Origin: Anaerolineales bacterium | Lineage (GTDB): Bacteria; Chloroflexota; Anaerolineae; Anaerolineales; E44-bin32 | Assembly (NCBI GenBank): GCA_030673085.1 | Contig: DAOVFE010000025.1 | Location: 1-10,695 of the forward strand | Direction of reading: 5' to 3' | DNA: 10,695 bases | Shown: in pieces, positions 1 through 7,640 of the stretch | Position numbering within the stretch: the first letter of the stretch is position 1 | How the letters are laid out: the number at the start of each line of letters is the position of its first letter | Made by a program: the position numbers and the translations under genes | Notes under the pieces: generated by a model | What the model saw: only the letters and a program-made list of their open reading frames with translations | Databases searched by the model: none | Told to the model about the DNA's origin: nothing

Positions 1-1433
1 AGGCAGAATTCTTCCAGCGGCTCTCCTTTATCCAATTGATCAATCAGCCTTTCGCTTTTTTGCGCACCATCAGGTTTGCGTCGCCTCCGGCGTCCCCTTC
101 TCGGCCTTGTTTCAAATAATGCCCGCTCATCAACCCGGAGACGTCTGGCAACCGCTTGACGGTAGGCTTCGCGCTCGATTGGATCGGCAACATCTTCAAC
201 CAACGGCAAGACCTGCCGGGCTATCTCGGCCTTCGTCCTGGGATCATCCAAGTCTTTCCCGGCGGTCAGGACATCCAATACATAGGAAACTACTGGTTGC
301 GCTTTCTTCAGCAGTTTTGGCCAGGCATCTGGGTCATCGATAACTACTTCGTCAGGGTCTTTACCGGCAGGCAATGTCATGATTCGGATATCGGCATCTA
401 ATCTGCTCGCATACCCCACCAAGCCGCGCGGATTAAAAACTGGATCAGCTTCATGATCTAATGCTTCGCGTGCCACACTCAGCCCACGAAGCGTAGCTTG
501 ATTGCCGGCTACGTCAGGATCCAATGCTAAAACGATGCGGCGGCTGTAGCGCTTCAGTGTTCGTAGCTGGTTCTCATTCAGAGCGGTTCCCATTGGTGAA
601 ACTGCGTTCTCATGGCCAGCTTGATGAAGTCCAATAACATCCAGATATCCTTCAACAATTACAGCTTGATTGACGCTTCGAATCGCTTTCCTGGCCTTTT
701 CCAGGCCATACAGAAGGCGCCCCTTATCAAAAAGCTTCGTCTGCGGCGAATTGAGATACTTAGGATTATCATCTGGATTAACTATTCGGGCGCCAAAGCC
801 AGTCATCCGGCCGCGCGCATCCCGAATTGGGATCATGATCCGATTGCGGAACCGGTCATAGATTCCCCCGGACTCTCGCTGTGAGACCATGCCAGTATCG
901 ATGAGTTCCTTTTCACTAAAGCTCTTTCCTTTCAAGTATCCGAGGGTTTCTTCCCATGAATCAGGCGCATAACCGATTTCAAAGGACTCAAGAGTCGAAT
1001 CACTCAAGCTCCTGCCCCGAAGGTATTCCATCACCCGATCGCCCGATTCGGTATCAATCAGTTTGTGCCGGTAAAATGCAATTGCCGACTCGAGTAGGTC
1101 GCGCAGTCGGCTGTTCTCTTCTTCAGATTCCTGTTCTTCCGGTTTTCGAGGTCGTAATTGAACGCCGGCACGCTCAGCCAAATTGCGAAGCGCCTCCGGA
1201 AAGTCCCAGCCTTCCTTTTTCATCACGAACCTAAAGACATCTCCGCCTTCATTGCATGCGCCAAAACAACGCCAGGTAGCCGTTTCGGGAAAAACAACAA
1301 ACGCCGGCGTTCGTGTATTGGCATGAAACGGGCAAAAGCCAATGTAATTCTTGCCCGTCTTGCGCAGTTTGACGCTTTCGCCGATCAGTTCAACAATATC
1401 GATTCGGTCCTTAATCTCGTCGATTACATCCAT
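1..1433 (-). CDS. dnaG: DNA primase DnaG (3' end cut by window edge)
   Basis: DnaG makes the short RNA primers that start leading- and lagging-strand DNA synthesis at the fork. I translated the frame by hand from 1433 to the left edge: 477 codons, no stop. Residues 34-60 form the N-terminal zinc ribbon (C34, H37, C56, C60), followed by NEGGD. The TOPRIM catalytic core shows EGYLD (261-265), DPD (305-307) and KDPDE (358-362), supplying the expected acidic metal ligands. A strongly basic linker (RPRRGRRRRRK, 443-453) follows. The C-terminal helicase-binding domain is mostly outside the window. An in-frame TGA (1439-1437) abuts GTG(1436)-ATG(1433), so the start must be one of these two; ATG gives MDVIDEI, typical of the family. 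No strong Shine-Dalgarno is visible. The second zinc pair is CX3C rather than the CX2C of E. coli DnaG. The family assignment is firm. Confidence 0.96.
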   Translation of the reverse strand, partial: MDVIDEIKDRIDIVELIGESVKLRKTGKNYIGFCPFHANTRTPAFVVFPETATWRCFGACNEGGDVFRFVMKKEGWDFPEALRNLAERAGVQLRPRKPEEQESEEENSRLRDLLESAIAFYRHKLIDTESGDRVMEYLRGRSLSDSTLESFEIGYAPDSWEETLGYLKGKSFSEKELIDTGMVSQRESGGIYDRFRNRIMIPIRDARGRMTGFGARIVNPDDNPKYLNSPQTKLFDKGRLLYGLEKARKAIRSVNQAVIVEGYLDVIGLHQAGHENAVSPMGTALNENQLRTLKRYSRRIVLALDPDVAGNQATLRGLSVAREALDHEADPVFNPRGLVGYASRLDADIRIMTLPAGKDPDEVVIDDPDAWPKLLKKAQPVVSYVLDVLTAGKDLDDPRTKAEIARQVLPLVEDVADPIEREAYRQAVARRLRVDERALFETRPRRGRRRRRKPDGAQKSERLIDQLDKGEPLEEFC

Positions 1434-1731
1434 CACTCAATTCCCGCCAAGGCTGTCTTTCGTTGAATATCAACTCTTCATAAAAATGCAACCGGGTCAT
1501 CAATCCATTAGACGAGACCAATTGAAAAAAATGACAACTAAGGATAGCCAGCTTCACATTTTTGCCTTTTGGCAGCCATCATAGATCGAAGACTCACCCC
1601 TGCTGCCAGAAGCCGCGCCATACATCTTTTTCTTATAGCTTGCTCGATCGGACTTGATTATAGATTCAGGCTCGCCGATATGCAAATTTCCAGTTTCCAT
1701 GCTAAATATTTAGGCTATTTGATGTTAACCT
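1434..1731. other. Intergenic region between glyQS and dnaG with two inverted repeats
   Basis: These 298 bases hold no convincing gene. Two symmetric elements are visible. The first is a perfect 12-base palindrome CTAAATATTTAG at 1702-1713, just after the glyQS stop. The second is an 11-base inverted repeat, 1566-1576 with 1602-1612, one non-Watson-Crick position, loop 25 bases; the odd pair would be G-U in RNA read from the plus strand but A-C from the minus strand. Neither is followed by a U-run in the minus direction, so neither is a standard intrinsic terminator. A weak dnaG promoter candidate is TTGTCA (1537-1532) and TCTAAT (1512-1507) with a long 19-base spacer. A 24-codon minus-strand frame in the middle has no family resemblance and is not called. 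Confidence 0.5.
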
Positions 1732-4700
1732 CTAAAACCCTTCCAGCTTTGAAAAATCCGCCACGCCATCCGCAAGTGCAACTAACTGCTGCAGCATGCC
1801 TAATCGATTCGATCGCAAAGCCTTATCCTCTGCCATAACCAGTACTTCATCGAAAAATGTTGTAATCGGCGGCATCATTGGCAGGAAGACTTTAAAAAAT
1901 TCATCGACCGATCCCGGCGCTCTTTCTGTCGATATAGCTTTCTCAATAGCATCGAACATCCTTCGCTCTGCATTCTCAATGCATAGCTTGGAATCAACCG
2001 AGAAGAGCTGATCCTGGTCGCGAGTAATCCGGACACAGCGAGCATAGGCCTGCAAAATCCTGGGCCATTCCTCACGCTTCACCCATTCTGCCAACTCCTT
2101 CGCTGCTTTAAATGCGCCATAAGGATCGTAGCCCTGACCTGACAAGACGGCTGCAACGACATCATGCCGATATCCATCAGAGATCAATTGTCCTTGCTGG
2201 CGATCGATAATGAATTCCAGACACTCCTTGCGGATAGAATCCGGCGCTGCAATTGGCAAATGCTCTGCAGCTATGGACAAACCATCTCCCAAATTAAAAT
2301 GGATTTGTCCGCCAATTAGTTCCTGCACCAACCCATTTGCTGTCCGCCGCATTGCATAGGGATCATGGGTTCCGCTCGCTCGCAGGCCGGCGGCAAATAG
2401 TCCCATCAGTGTGTCCAACCGGTCGGCTAGACCAACTAACAGCCCGGCGCGGCTCATTGGCATATGATCGCCGCTAAAGCGTGGCAAATAATGTTCGAGA
2501 ATTGCTTCGGCAACCTTGGGAGACTCGCCGCTATGAAGCGCATATTCATGACCCATGACGCCTTGAAGCGAGGTCATTTCAATCACCATTTCCGTCGCTA
2601 AGTCAGCCTTACATAAATGAGCAGCCCTATTAGCAATTGCCTTATCTTTTTCACTTAATCCAAGCTTATCGACCAGCACTTCTGTGAGGCATTCAATCCG
2701 TTTTGCCTTATCTAGCATTGATCCCAGCTCGGCCTGAAATGTAAGGCGCTCTAATTTGGGCAGAAAGCTCTCCAAGGACCTTTTCCGATCTCGGTGGATA
2801 AAATAGGCCGCATCTTCAAACCGCGCCCTAAGTACATGTTCATTACCCTGAGCTACTACTTCAAGATGCCGATGATCGCCATTTCGAACCGCAATGAAAT
2901 AAGGCAGCAACTTGTTCCCCTTCATTACTGGGAAGTAGCGCTGGTGCTTCTTCATAACAGAGATCAAGACCTGTTGCGGAAGCTCAAGAAAGGTTTTGTC
3001 AAAACGGCCGCGCATCGCTGCGGGCGCCTCGACCAGATTTGCAACTTCGGCCAGGAGGTCTGGATCATCAGAAATCCTGCCGTCAACTTCAGCGGCGAGA
3101 GAAATGACCTGCTCTTGTATGGCTTTTCGTCTGGCTTCAATATTAATCAGGATTCCCTGTTTCTCAAGCGTTGCGAAATACATTGCCGGATCGCGCAGGG
3201 TTACTTCCTCAGGCTTCCAGAAGCGTAGCGATCGCGTCACCTGGCCCGCCTTGACTCCGGCGTATTCGAATGGAATGCAATGTTCCCCGTATAAGGCCAA
3301 TATCCATCGAATCGGCCGTGAAAATGTTGCACCGCTGGCGTTCCATCGCATTGATTTTTCAAATCGAATCCCGGCGAGCAAATCCTGCAGCATCTTCTGC
3401 AAAATTTTGGCAGTCGGTTTTCCCGACTCGCACACTTCTGCCACCACATAGCGCCCGCCATCTACCTCCTGGATTTTGAGTGCATCCAATGGCACACCCT
3501 TGCTGCGAGCAAAGCCCGCTGCTGCTTTTGTGGGGTTGCCCTTAGCGTCGAATGCTCGAGCTGCCGGCGGACCCTTTACCATGAACGTTTGCCCTTTTTG
3601 CAAGGGTGCCAACTCCTCAACATAGACCACCATACGGCGAGGCGTTCCCATTACTTGAATATTTCCATGCTTAAGCCGATTCTCGAGAAGTAGTTTCTTA
3701 ACCAACCGGTCGAGTTGGGCTAGCCCCAGGTTTAATTCAGCAACTGGCAGCTCCTCGATGCCGATTTCAAATAAAAATGGGGCCGGTTCCTTTGGCGCTG
3801 GTTTCCCCTGATGATCCGCTTCAGCCGCTTTCTTAACTTTCCCTTGAGGTGTTGATTCGACTTCGCGCCAAGGAAATCCCAACTCCTTGCGCTTGGCCAG
3901 ATAGGTCTCCGCCACCCGTCGGGATAGTTCCCGCATCCGGGAAAACATCGCCGCCCTTTCCGTTACGCCGATTGCTCCGCGAGTATCAAGAATATTGAAT
4001 GTATGCGAGCACTTTAAAATATAATCGTGCGCCGGTAGAATCAGGCCAGCTTCAATCGCAGCCTTGGCTTCTTCATCAAAGGCTTGATACATAGTTCTCA
4101 ATCGGTCGACGTCAGCTACCTCGAAATAATAGCGACTGTGTTCTTGCTCCGCTTGCAAATTGATATCGCCATATGTAAATTTATCATTCCAGTGGATTTC
4201 AGTAAATGCATCCGCCGGTTGCAGCGCCATTACAATCCGTTCGAGCCCGTAAGTGATCTCTACCGATACCGGATCCAACATAATGCCACCGGACTTCTGA
4301 AAGTAAGTAAATTGCGTAATTTCCTGCCCGTCAAGCCAAACTTCCCAACCAAGCCCTGATGCACCGAGCGCAGGCGATTCCCAGTCATCTTCTACAAAGC
4401 GAAGATCATGCTCGGCAGGATCCACCCCCAATGCTAATAAGGATCGCAAATAAATCTCCTGAGGATTCCCTGGATCCGGCTTTAATATGACCTGGAATTG
4501 ATAGAACTGTTGCATGCGATTAGGATTCTCGCCATAGCGGCCGTCATCTGGTCGAATAGAAGGCTCCACATAAGCCACCCGCCACGGCTCAGGCCCTAAA
4601 ACCCGGAGCGCGGTTGCTGGGTTCATCGTGCCAGCGCCGACTTGAGTGTAATATGGCTGCCAGATCACACAGCCTTGATCTGCCCAAAATTGTTGAAGTT

Positions 4701-4737
4701 GCATGATTACGGATTGTAGGGTTGGTTGCGCTTTCAT
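1732..4737 (-). CDS. glyQS: Glycyl-tRNA synthetase, alpha and beta subunits fused in one chain
   Basis: Charges tRNA-Gly with glycine using ATP, in the cytoplasm. Most bacteria with the alpha2beta2-type enzyme encode it as separate glyQ and glyS; here one 1001-residue frame carries both. Residues 1 to about 290 are the class II catalytic alpha domain: FWADQGCVIWQPY near 17-29, motif 2 around 53-86 (VEPSIRPDDGRYGENP), and motif 3 GLERIVMAL (164-172). Residues about 291-319 are a Lys/Ala/Pro-rich, poorly conserved linker. The beta part opens with FLFEIGIEELP (321-331) and ends with the anticodon-binding DALR-like region (VLVMAEDKALRSNRL) and ADFSKLEGF. The ATG is preceded by AAGGAAA (4754-4748) with a 10-base gap, which supports the start. 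Fused forms are known in Chlamydiae and some Chloroflexota. It lies between recO and dnaG with its own likely promoters upstream. No truncation or frameshift is seen. Confidence 0.98.
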   Translation of the reverse strand: MKAQPTLQSVIMQLQQFWADQGCVIWQPYYTQVGAGTMNPATALRVLGPEPWRVAYVEPSIRPDDGRYGENPNRMQQFYQFQVILKPDPGNPQEIYLRSLLALGVDPAEHDLRFVEDDWESPALGASGLGWEVWLDGQEITQFTYFQKSGGIMLDPVSVEITYGLERIVMALQPADAFTEIHWNDKFTYGDINLQAEQEHSRYYFEVADVDRLRTMYQAFDEEAKAAIEAGLILPAHDYILKCSHTFNILDTRGAIGVTERAAMFSRMRELSRRVAETYLAKRKELGFPWREVESTPQGKVKKAAEADHQGKPAPKEPAPFLFEIGIEELPVAELNLGLAQLDRLVKKLLLENRLKHGNIQVMGTPRRMVVYVEELAPLQKGQTFMVKGPPAARAFDAKGNPTKAAAGFARSKGVPLDALKIQEVDGGRYVVAEVCESGKPTAKILQKMLQDLLAGIRFEKSMRWNASGATFSRPIRWILALYGEHCIPFEYAGVKAGQVTRSLRFWKPEEVTLRDPAMYFATLEKQGILINIEARRKAIQEQVISLAAEVDGRISDDPDLLAEVANLVEAPAAMRGRFDKTFLELPQQVLISVMKKHQRYFPVMKGNKLLPYFIAVRNGDHRHLEVVAQGNEHVLRARFEDAAYFIHRDRKRSLESFLPKLERLTFQAELGSMLDKAKRIECLTEVLVDKLGLSEKDKAIANRAAHLCKADLATEMVIEMTSLQGVMGHEYALHSGESPKVAEAILEHYLPRFSGDHMPMSRAGLLVGLADRLDTLMGLFAAGLRASGTHDPYAMRRTANGLVQELIGGQIHFNLGDGLSIAAEHLPIAAPDSIRKECLEFIIDRQQGQLISDGYRHDVVAAVLSGQGYDPYGAFKAAKELAEWVKREEWPRILQAYARCVRITRDQDQLFSVDSKLCIENAERRMFDAIEKAISTERAPGSVDEFFKVFLPMMPPITTFFDEVLVMAEDKALRSNRLGMLQQLVALADGVADFSKLEGF

Positions 4738-4798
4738 TGATTGATTATTTCCTTAACTAAATTCGGTCTGGCCTCGATGTGACCCGGAAAACTCGAGC

Positions 4799-4825
4799 AT
4801 TATAAACCTTCAAGGCAGTATTATA
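4799..4825 (-). promoter_or_regulatory. Two TATAAT -10 boxes upstream of glyQS
   Basis: Two exact TATAAT hexamers read on the minus strand, at 4825-4820 and 4804-4799, 21 bases apart and 83 and 62 bases upstream of the glyQS ATG. Neither has a good TTGACA-like -35 at 16-18 bases, so strength is uncertain. The resulting 5' leader would contain a small CTCGA/TCGAG inverted repeat (4793-4797 with 4773-4777). I see no T-box consensus (such as a GGTGGNACC-like antiterminator element) in the leader. Confidence 0.5.
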
Positions 4826-4921
4826 GAGGACTTCTTTGAAATAGACGTTCTATATTAAAATCGGAATACCTGCAATTAATCATTTTACCAATCTCCAGCC
4901 ATCAAAGTTTTTTTTAGCTTT

Positions 4922-4986
4922 ATCGTGTAACTCTCTTGCAATTGATTTTTCGTCTAGATGCAATTAATGCAAAGTTAGTGATACGA
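4922..4986. repeat. Imperfect dyad-symmetric element after recO
   Basis: Directly after the recO stop codon there is a nested inverted repeat. The outer arms pair ATCGT with ACGAT and TAAC with GTTA across a small internal loop. The inner arms pair TTGCAATTGATT (about 4937-4948) with AATTAATGCAA (4963-4973), with a bulge and one possible wobble. The apical loop is about 14 bases. In the minus direction the next bases are A-rich, not U-rich, so it is not a standard intrinsic terminator for recO. The decamer TGCAATTAAT of the inner arm recurs at 4871-4880. Its function is unknown: a 3'-end processing or stability structure, or a protein site, are both possible. Confidence 0.4.
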
Positions 4987-5772
4987 TCAATGAAGATTAT
5001 TGGTACTCCTCATTAAATTACGCACCTGGCGTAGAAACATCGGAGCATTCAATCTGCGCTCCAGAACGTAGCTCAGATACGCTTCAACTATTCGCTCTAA
5101 CTCGCTATTTGTGTCCTCTCCCACTTGAATGGACGCAATCTCGATAAAAGCGCTCCGTTGGAAGTGCCGCAATACTTTCAAAGCCGACAATGAAATTGGC
5201 TGTGCGCTCTTATTGCCGCGACCGCAGTTAGGGCATAATACGCCACCGGCGGATGAAGAAAAATATTGATCCTGAGGGAGTATTTCATCCTCACAGCCAA
5301 GACAGCGCGATAATTCTGGGCGAAAACCGGTCAAATCCAATAATCGAATCTCGTAATAACGCAATATAGTTTCGTGCCTTGTGTCCCCGCTTAGCCGTTC
5401 AAGCGTCTCAACCAGCAGTCGGTAAAGCTGTCTGGCGTCGCTTTCAGCAACAGTGAAACGATCTATCAGCTCAACTACGTAAGCTGCCCGACCTATCTGC
5501 AATAAATCTTTACGTAAAACCGGAAAGATATCAAGGGCTTGAGCCTGAGTAATAATATCCAATTCTCGCCCCCGAGCAATCATAAGATCTACCCGGGTGA
5601 ATGGTTCAAGGTGACCCGCTTTACGCGAACCTGGCCGTCGCACGCCTTTTGCCAATAAGCGCAGCTTGCCATATTGCGGAGTAAACACAGTCAATATTCG
5701 ACCAGTCTCGCCGAAGTCGTGACGCCGAAGAACTACTCCTTCGGCTCTGTAGATTCGTTCTCGGGAGGACAT
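4987..5772 (-). CDS. recO: DNA repair protein RecO
   Basis: RecO works with RecR (and RecF) to load RecA onto SSB-coated single-stranded DNA during gap repair. The 261-residue product is of usual length. The N-terminal OB-fold (about 1-80) shows YRAEGVVLRRHDFGETGRIL and YGKLRLLAKGVRRPGS, both typical. A helical domain follows, then a four-cysteine zinc site C157-x2-C160 and C180-x2-C183, then a C-terminal region ending RQVRNLMRS. The ATG at 5772 fits the family N terminus. No Shine-Dalgarno precedes it; instead a TGG-TATAAT extended -10 ends six bases upstream, so the transcript probably begins at or next to the start codon. The second to fourth codons contain CCTCC, a sequence resembling the anti-Shine-Dalgarno itself. 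It is separated from cdd by 175 bases and so is probably transcribed independently. Confidence 0.96.
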   Translation of the reverse strand: MSSRERIYRAEGVVLRRHDFGETGRILTVFTPQYGKLRLLAKGVRRPGSRKAGHLEPFTRVDLMIARGRELDIITQAQALDIFPVLRKDLLQIGRAAYVVELIDRFTVAESDARQLYRLLVETLERLSGDTRHETILRYYEIRLLDLTGFRPELSRCLGCEDEILPQDQYFSSSAGGVLCPNCGRGNKSAQPISLSALKVLRHFQRSAFIEIASIQVGEDTNSELERIVEAYLSYVLERRLNAPMFLRQVRNLMRSTNNLH

Positions 5773-5778
5773 ATCGGG

Positions 5779-5787
5779 ATTATACCA
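5779..5787 (-). promoter_or_regulatory. Extended -10 promoter of recO, probable leaderless start
   Basis: Read on the minus strand, TGG immediately precedes TATAAT (5784-5779): a perfect -10 hexamer with the TGN extension. Only six bases (CCCGAT) separate it from the recO ATG at 5772. With normal sigma70-type spacing the transcription start would fall at or within a base or two of the A of ATG. The -35 region has no TTGACA match, which is common for extended -10 promoters. Confidence 0.6.
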
Positions 5788-5809
5788 GCGCCGTAAAAAT
5801 AGCGGCGCT
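5787..5809. repeat. Perfect GC-rich inverted repeat overlapping the recO promoter
   Basis: AGCGCCG (5787-5793) and CGGCGCT (5803-5809) form a perfect 7-base inverted repeat with a 9-base A/T-rich centre. It sits between the expected -35 region and the -10 box of recO. After the repeat, in the minus direction, comes GGTATAATCCC with no U-run, so a terminator for cdd is unlikely. The position suits an operator or activator site; a hairpin at the 3' end of cdd read-through mRNA is the alternative. Confidence 0.5.
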
Positions 5810-5947
5810 TACTGCATTCGCACTTATTTCCGGCATCCACAGGAAGACTGGCAAGTCGTTTGGATCGCAGGGTAAAGATTATCTAGCGCATATATCTTTA
5901 GATGGTTTCTCTCCAGTATCTACGCCACCCAAGACATAATACGCCAT

Positions 5948-6358
5948 CTAGTCATCCCCCAGATCCTCCGGCCCAAAAGCTTCGGGAAGCAGCCGGTTAA
6001 CTTCTGTTTCAAGGGTGACTTCGCCACGCTCATTGACGATTAGCACTATGATGTCCAGGCCGAATTCCGCCAGCACTTGCCGGCAGGAGCCACATGGGGA
6101 GCCGCCGTTTTGTGTCGCGACAGCAATCGCTCTAAAGGAACGCTCGCCATTGGATACAGCATTAAATACTGCCGTACGCTCAGCGCACATACTGGCCGGA
6201 TAAGCAGCGTTTTCAACATTCACACCGATATAGACTTTACCCGACTCTACTAACAATGCCGCTCCAACAGCATAGTTGGAGTAAGGCGCGTAGGCATTTT
6301 CGCGAGCTTCAAGTGCTTTACCAATAAGAGATTCACGTTGATGGTCAGTTATTGCCAT
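5948..6358 (-). CDS. cdd: Cytidine deaminase
   Basis: Deaminates cytidine and deoxycytidine to uridine and deoxyuridine in pyrimidine salvage; cytoplasmic. At 136 residues it is of the short, homotetrameric type. The zinc site is complete: C58-A-E60 (the Glu is the proton shuttle) and P88-C89-G-S-C92. The substrate-binding NVENAAYP (47-54) and the N-terminal YAPYSNYAVGAAL (23-35) are also present. I chose the ATG at 6358 because it gives the family N terminus and is preceded by GGAG (6372-6369) ten bases upstream. A longer frame to 6436 is only the upstream gene read in another frame. The ATG lies inside the last codons of the CBS/CorC gene (14-base overlap), so translation is probably coupled. 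The C terminus is acidic (PEDLGDD). Confidence 0.96.
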   Translation of the reverse strand: MAITDHQRESLIGKALEARENAYAPYSNYAVGAALLVESGKVYIGVNVENAAYPASMCAERTAVFNAVSNGERSFRAIAVATQNGGSPCGSCRQVLAEFGLDIIVLIVNERGEVTLETEVNRLLPEAFGPEDLGDD

Positions 6359-7640
6359 TAGCTTCTGTCTCCATGGGCAAATCCTTAATCCGTTGGGCTC
6401 GCACCTTGCAAATCCTCCTGCCGGCGACCTGCTCAACTGTAAATTTTAGCCCGCCAGCTTCAACCGATTCGCCCGGCACGGGTACTCTTCCTAACTGACT
6501 GTAGATAAAGCCCCCTAAGGTGTCGCTCATATCGATTCGAACATGCGCACCGGTTAATTGATTAACGTCATCCAGATCAATTCCACCAGCGAAAAGATAT
6601 TCACCCTCATTTATTCGCTGGAAAGAAGGCTCCTCGGCTTCGTCGTATTCATCACGAATCTCGCCGACAATTTCTTCAACAATGTCCTCCATAGTAACCA
6701 CCCCGGCCGTGCCGCCATACTCATCAACTACTATAGCCATGTGGATCCGCTTGGCCTGCATCTCAGCCAGGAGGTCATCTACCTTCTTTGACTCGGGCAC
6801 AAAATAGGCTTCACGGAGCAGATCGGTAACCATCTGGTCTTGCCTATTGTCTTGCCAGGCAGCCAATAGATCCTTCGAATAGAGCAGACCAATAATATTG
6901 TCTATCGATCCATCGTACACCGGTGCTCGGGAATGACCCGTTTTAAGAAGAATCTCAGTCGCCTTCTTCAATGAAGTGGATTTCTCAAAAGCCAAAATGT
7001 CAATCCGGGGAAGCATAACCTCTCGCGCCAGGGTATGATCAAGCCGGAAGATCGATCGAATCATCGCTTTTTCATCTTCTTCGATTGCCCCCTCCTCTTC
7101 GCCGGCGTCGACCAGCGTCATGATTTCCTCTTCAGTTACCAGCAAATGAACGACAACGTTTTTCCTTTTAGCGATGGCTAAGCCAATACGTCTCAAGATC
7201 CTTCCAATCGGCAAGAACAATACTCGAATAATTGTTGCTAACCAACTCGTGCGCAATGCATATCGCGTCGGATCGCGCATTGCCAGATTCTCGGCCATAA
7301 ACTCAACTAGCCCCATCGCTAAACCAGCCCCTATTAAGGTTCCTCCAATAACCAAACAGGCTGAATCATCGGCGAATCCCCGACCTGTTGCATAAGTAAA
7401 TAGCGCAATCCCCAGTATGAATAACTTTATCAAGCCTTGAAAGGCCCGCAGCGCAATTGCCATATTGGCGCCGTCATTCGCAACTTTAACCGCCAGCCGC
7501 GCGCCACTGGCATTTTCCTCTTCAAGCTGTTTGAGATAAGCCGGATGGATATTGGCAAATGCGCTGCGAACCATCGATAGTGCGCCATCCAGTAGAAGTA
7601 GGATGAGTAAACATGAAGTGTTCAGTATATAATTAATCAC
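6345..7640 (-). CDS. Membrane protein with DUF21, CBS pair and CorC/HlyC domains
   Basis: A 431-residue HlyC/CorC-family (CNNM-related) protein. Such proteins are tied to magnesium/cobalt efflux or resistance; the 'hemolysin' name is historical, and the substrate here is not shown by sequence. Hydrophobic segments are visible at about 4-24, 68-86, 95-116 and 132-148 (the DUF21 region). CBS1 starts near EVMLPRIDI (207-215) and includes GHSRAPVYDGSIDNIIGLL. CBS2 includes RIHMAIVVDEYGGTAGVVTMEDI (298-320), an adenosine-nucleotide-binding type motif. The C-terminal CorC_HlyC domain runs from about 340 with DTLGGFI and GRVPVPGE. The start is GTG at 7640, 8 bases inside the end of glmU, with AAGGAAG (7657-7651) ten bases upstream. 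It overlaps cdd at its 3' end by 14 bases. The DUF21 segment is somewhat divergent (GALSMVRSAF where many members have an Ala-Glu-Thr-Ala motif). Confidence 0.93.
   Translation of the reverse strand: MINYILNTSCLLILLLLDGALSMVRSAFANIHPAYLKQLEEENASGARLAVKVANDGANMAIALRAFQGLIKLFILGIALFTYATGRGFADDSACLVIGGTLIGAGLAMGLVEFMAENLAMRDPTRYALRTSWLATIIRVLFLPIGRILRRIGLAIAKRKNVVVHLLVTEEEIMTLVDAGEEEGAIEEDEKAMIRSIFRLDHTLAREVMLPRIDILAFEKSTSLKKATEILLKTGHSRAPVYDGSIDNIIGLLYSKDLLAAWQDNRQDQMVTDLLREAYFVPESKKVDDLLAEMQAKRIHMAIVVDEYGGTAGVVTMEDIVEEIVGEIRDEYDEAEEPSFQRINEGEYLFAGGIDLDDVNQLTGAHVRIDMSDTLGGFIYSQLGRVPVPGESVEAGGLKFTVEQVAGRRICKVRAQRIKDLPMETEANGNN

Noticed and set aside
1566..1637. A 24-codon minus-strand frame between glyQS and dnaG
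   Set aside because: No family resemblance, weak initiation context, and it overlaps an inverted repeat that explains part of its sequence.
2794..3461. Long open frames antisense to or out of frame with glyQS
   Set aside because: They are shadows of the strongly conserved synthetase frame and show no family motifs of their own.
6359..6436. N-terminal extension of cytidine deaminase to a start at 6436
   Set aside because: The added residues are the CBS/CorC gene read in another frame; the ATG at 6358 has a ribosome-binding site and gives the family N terminus.
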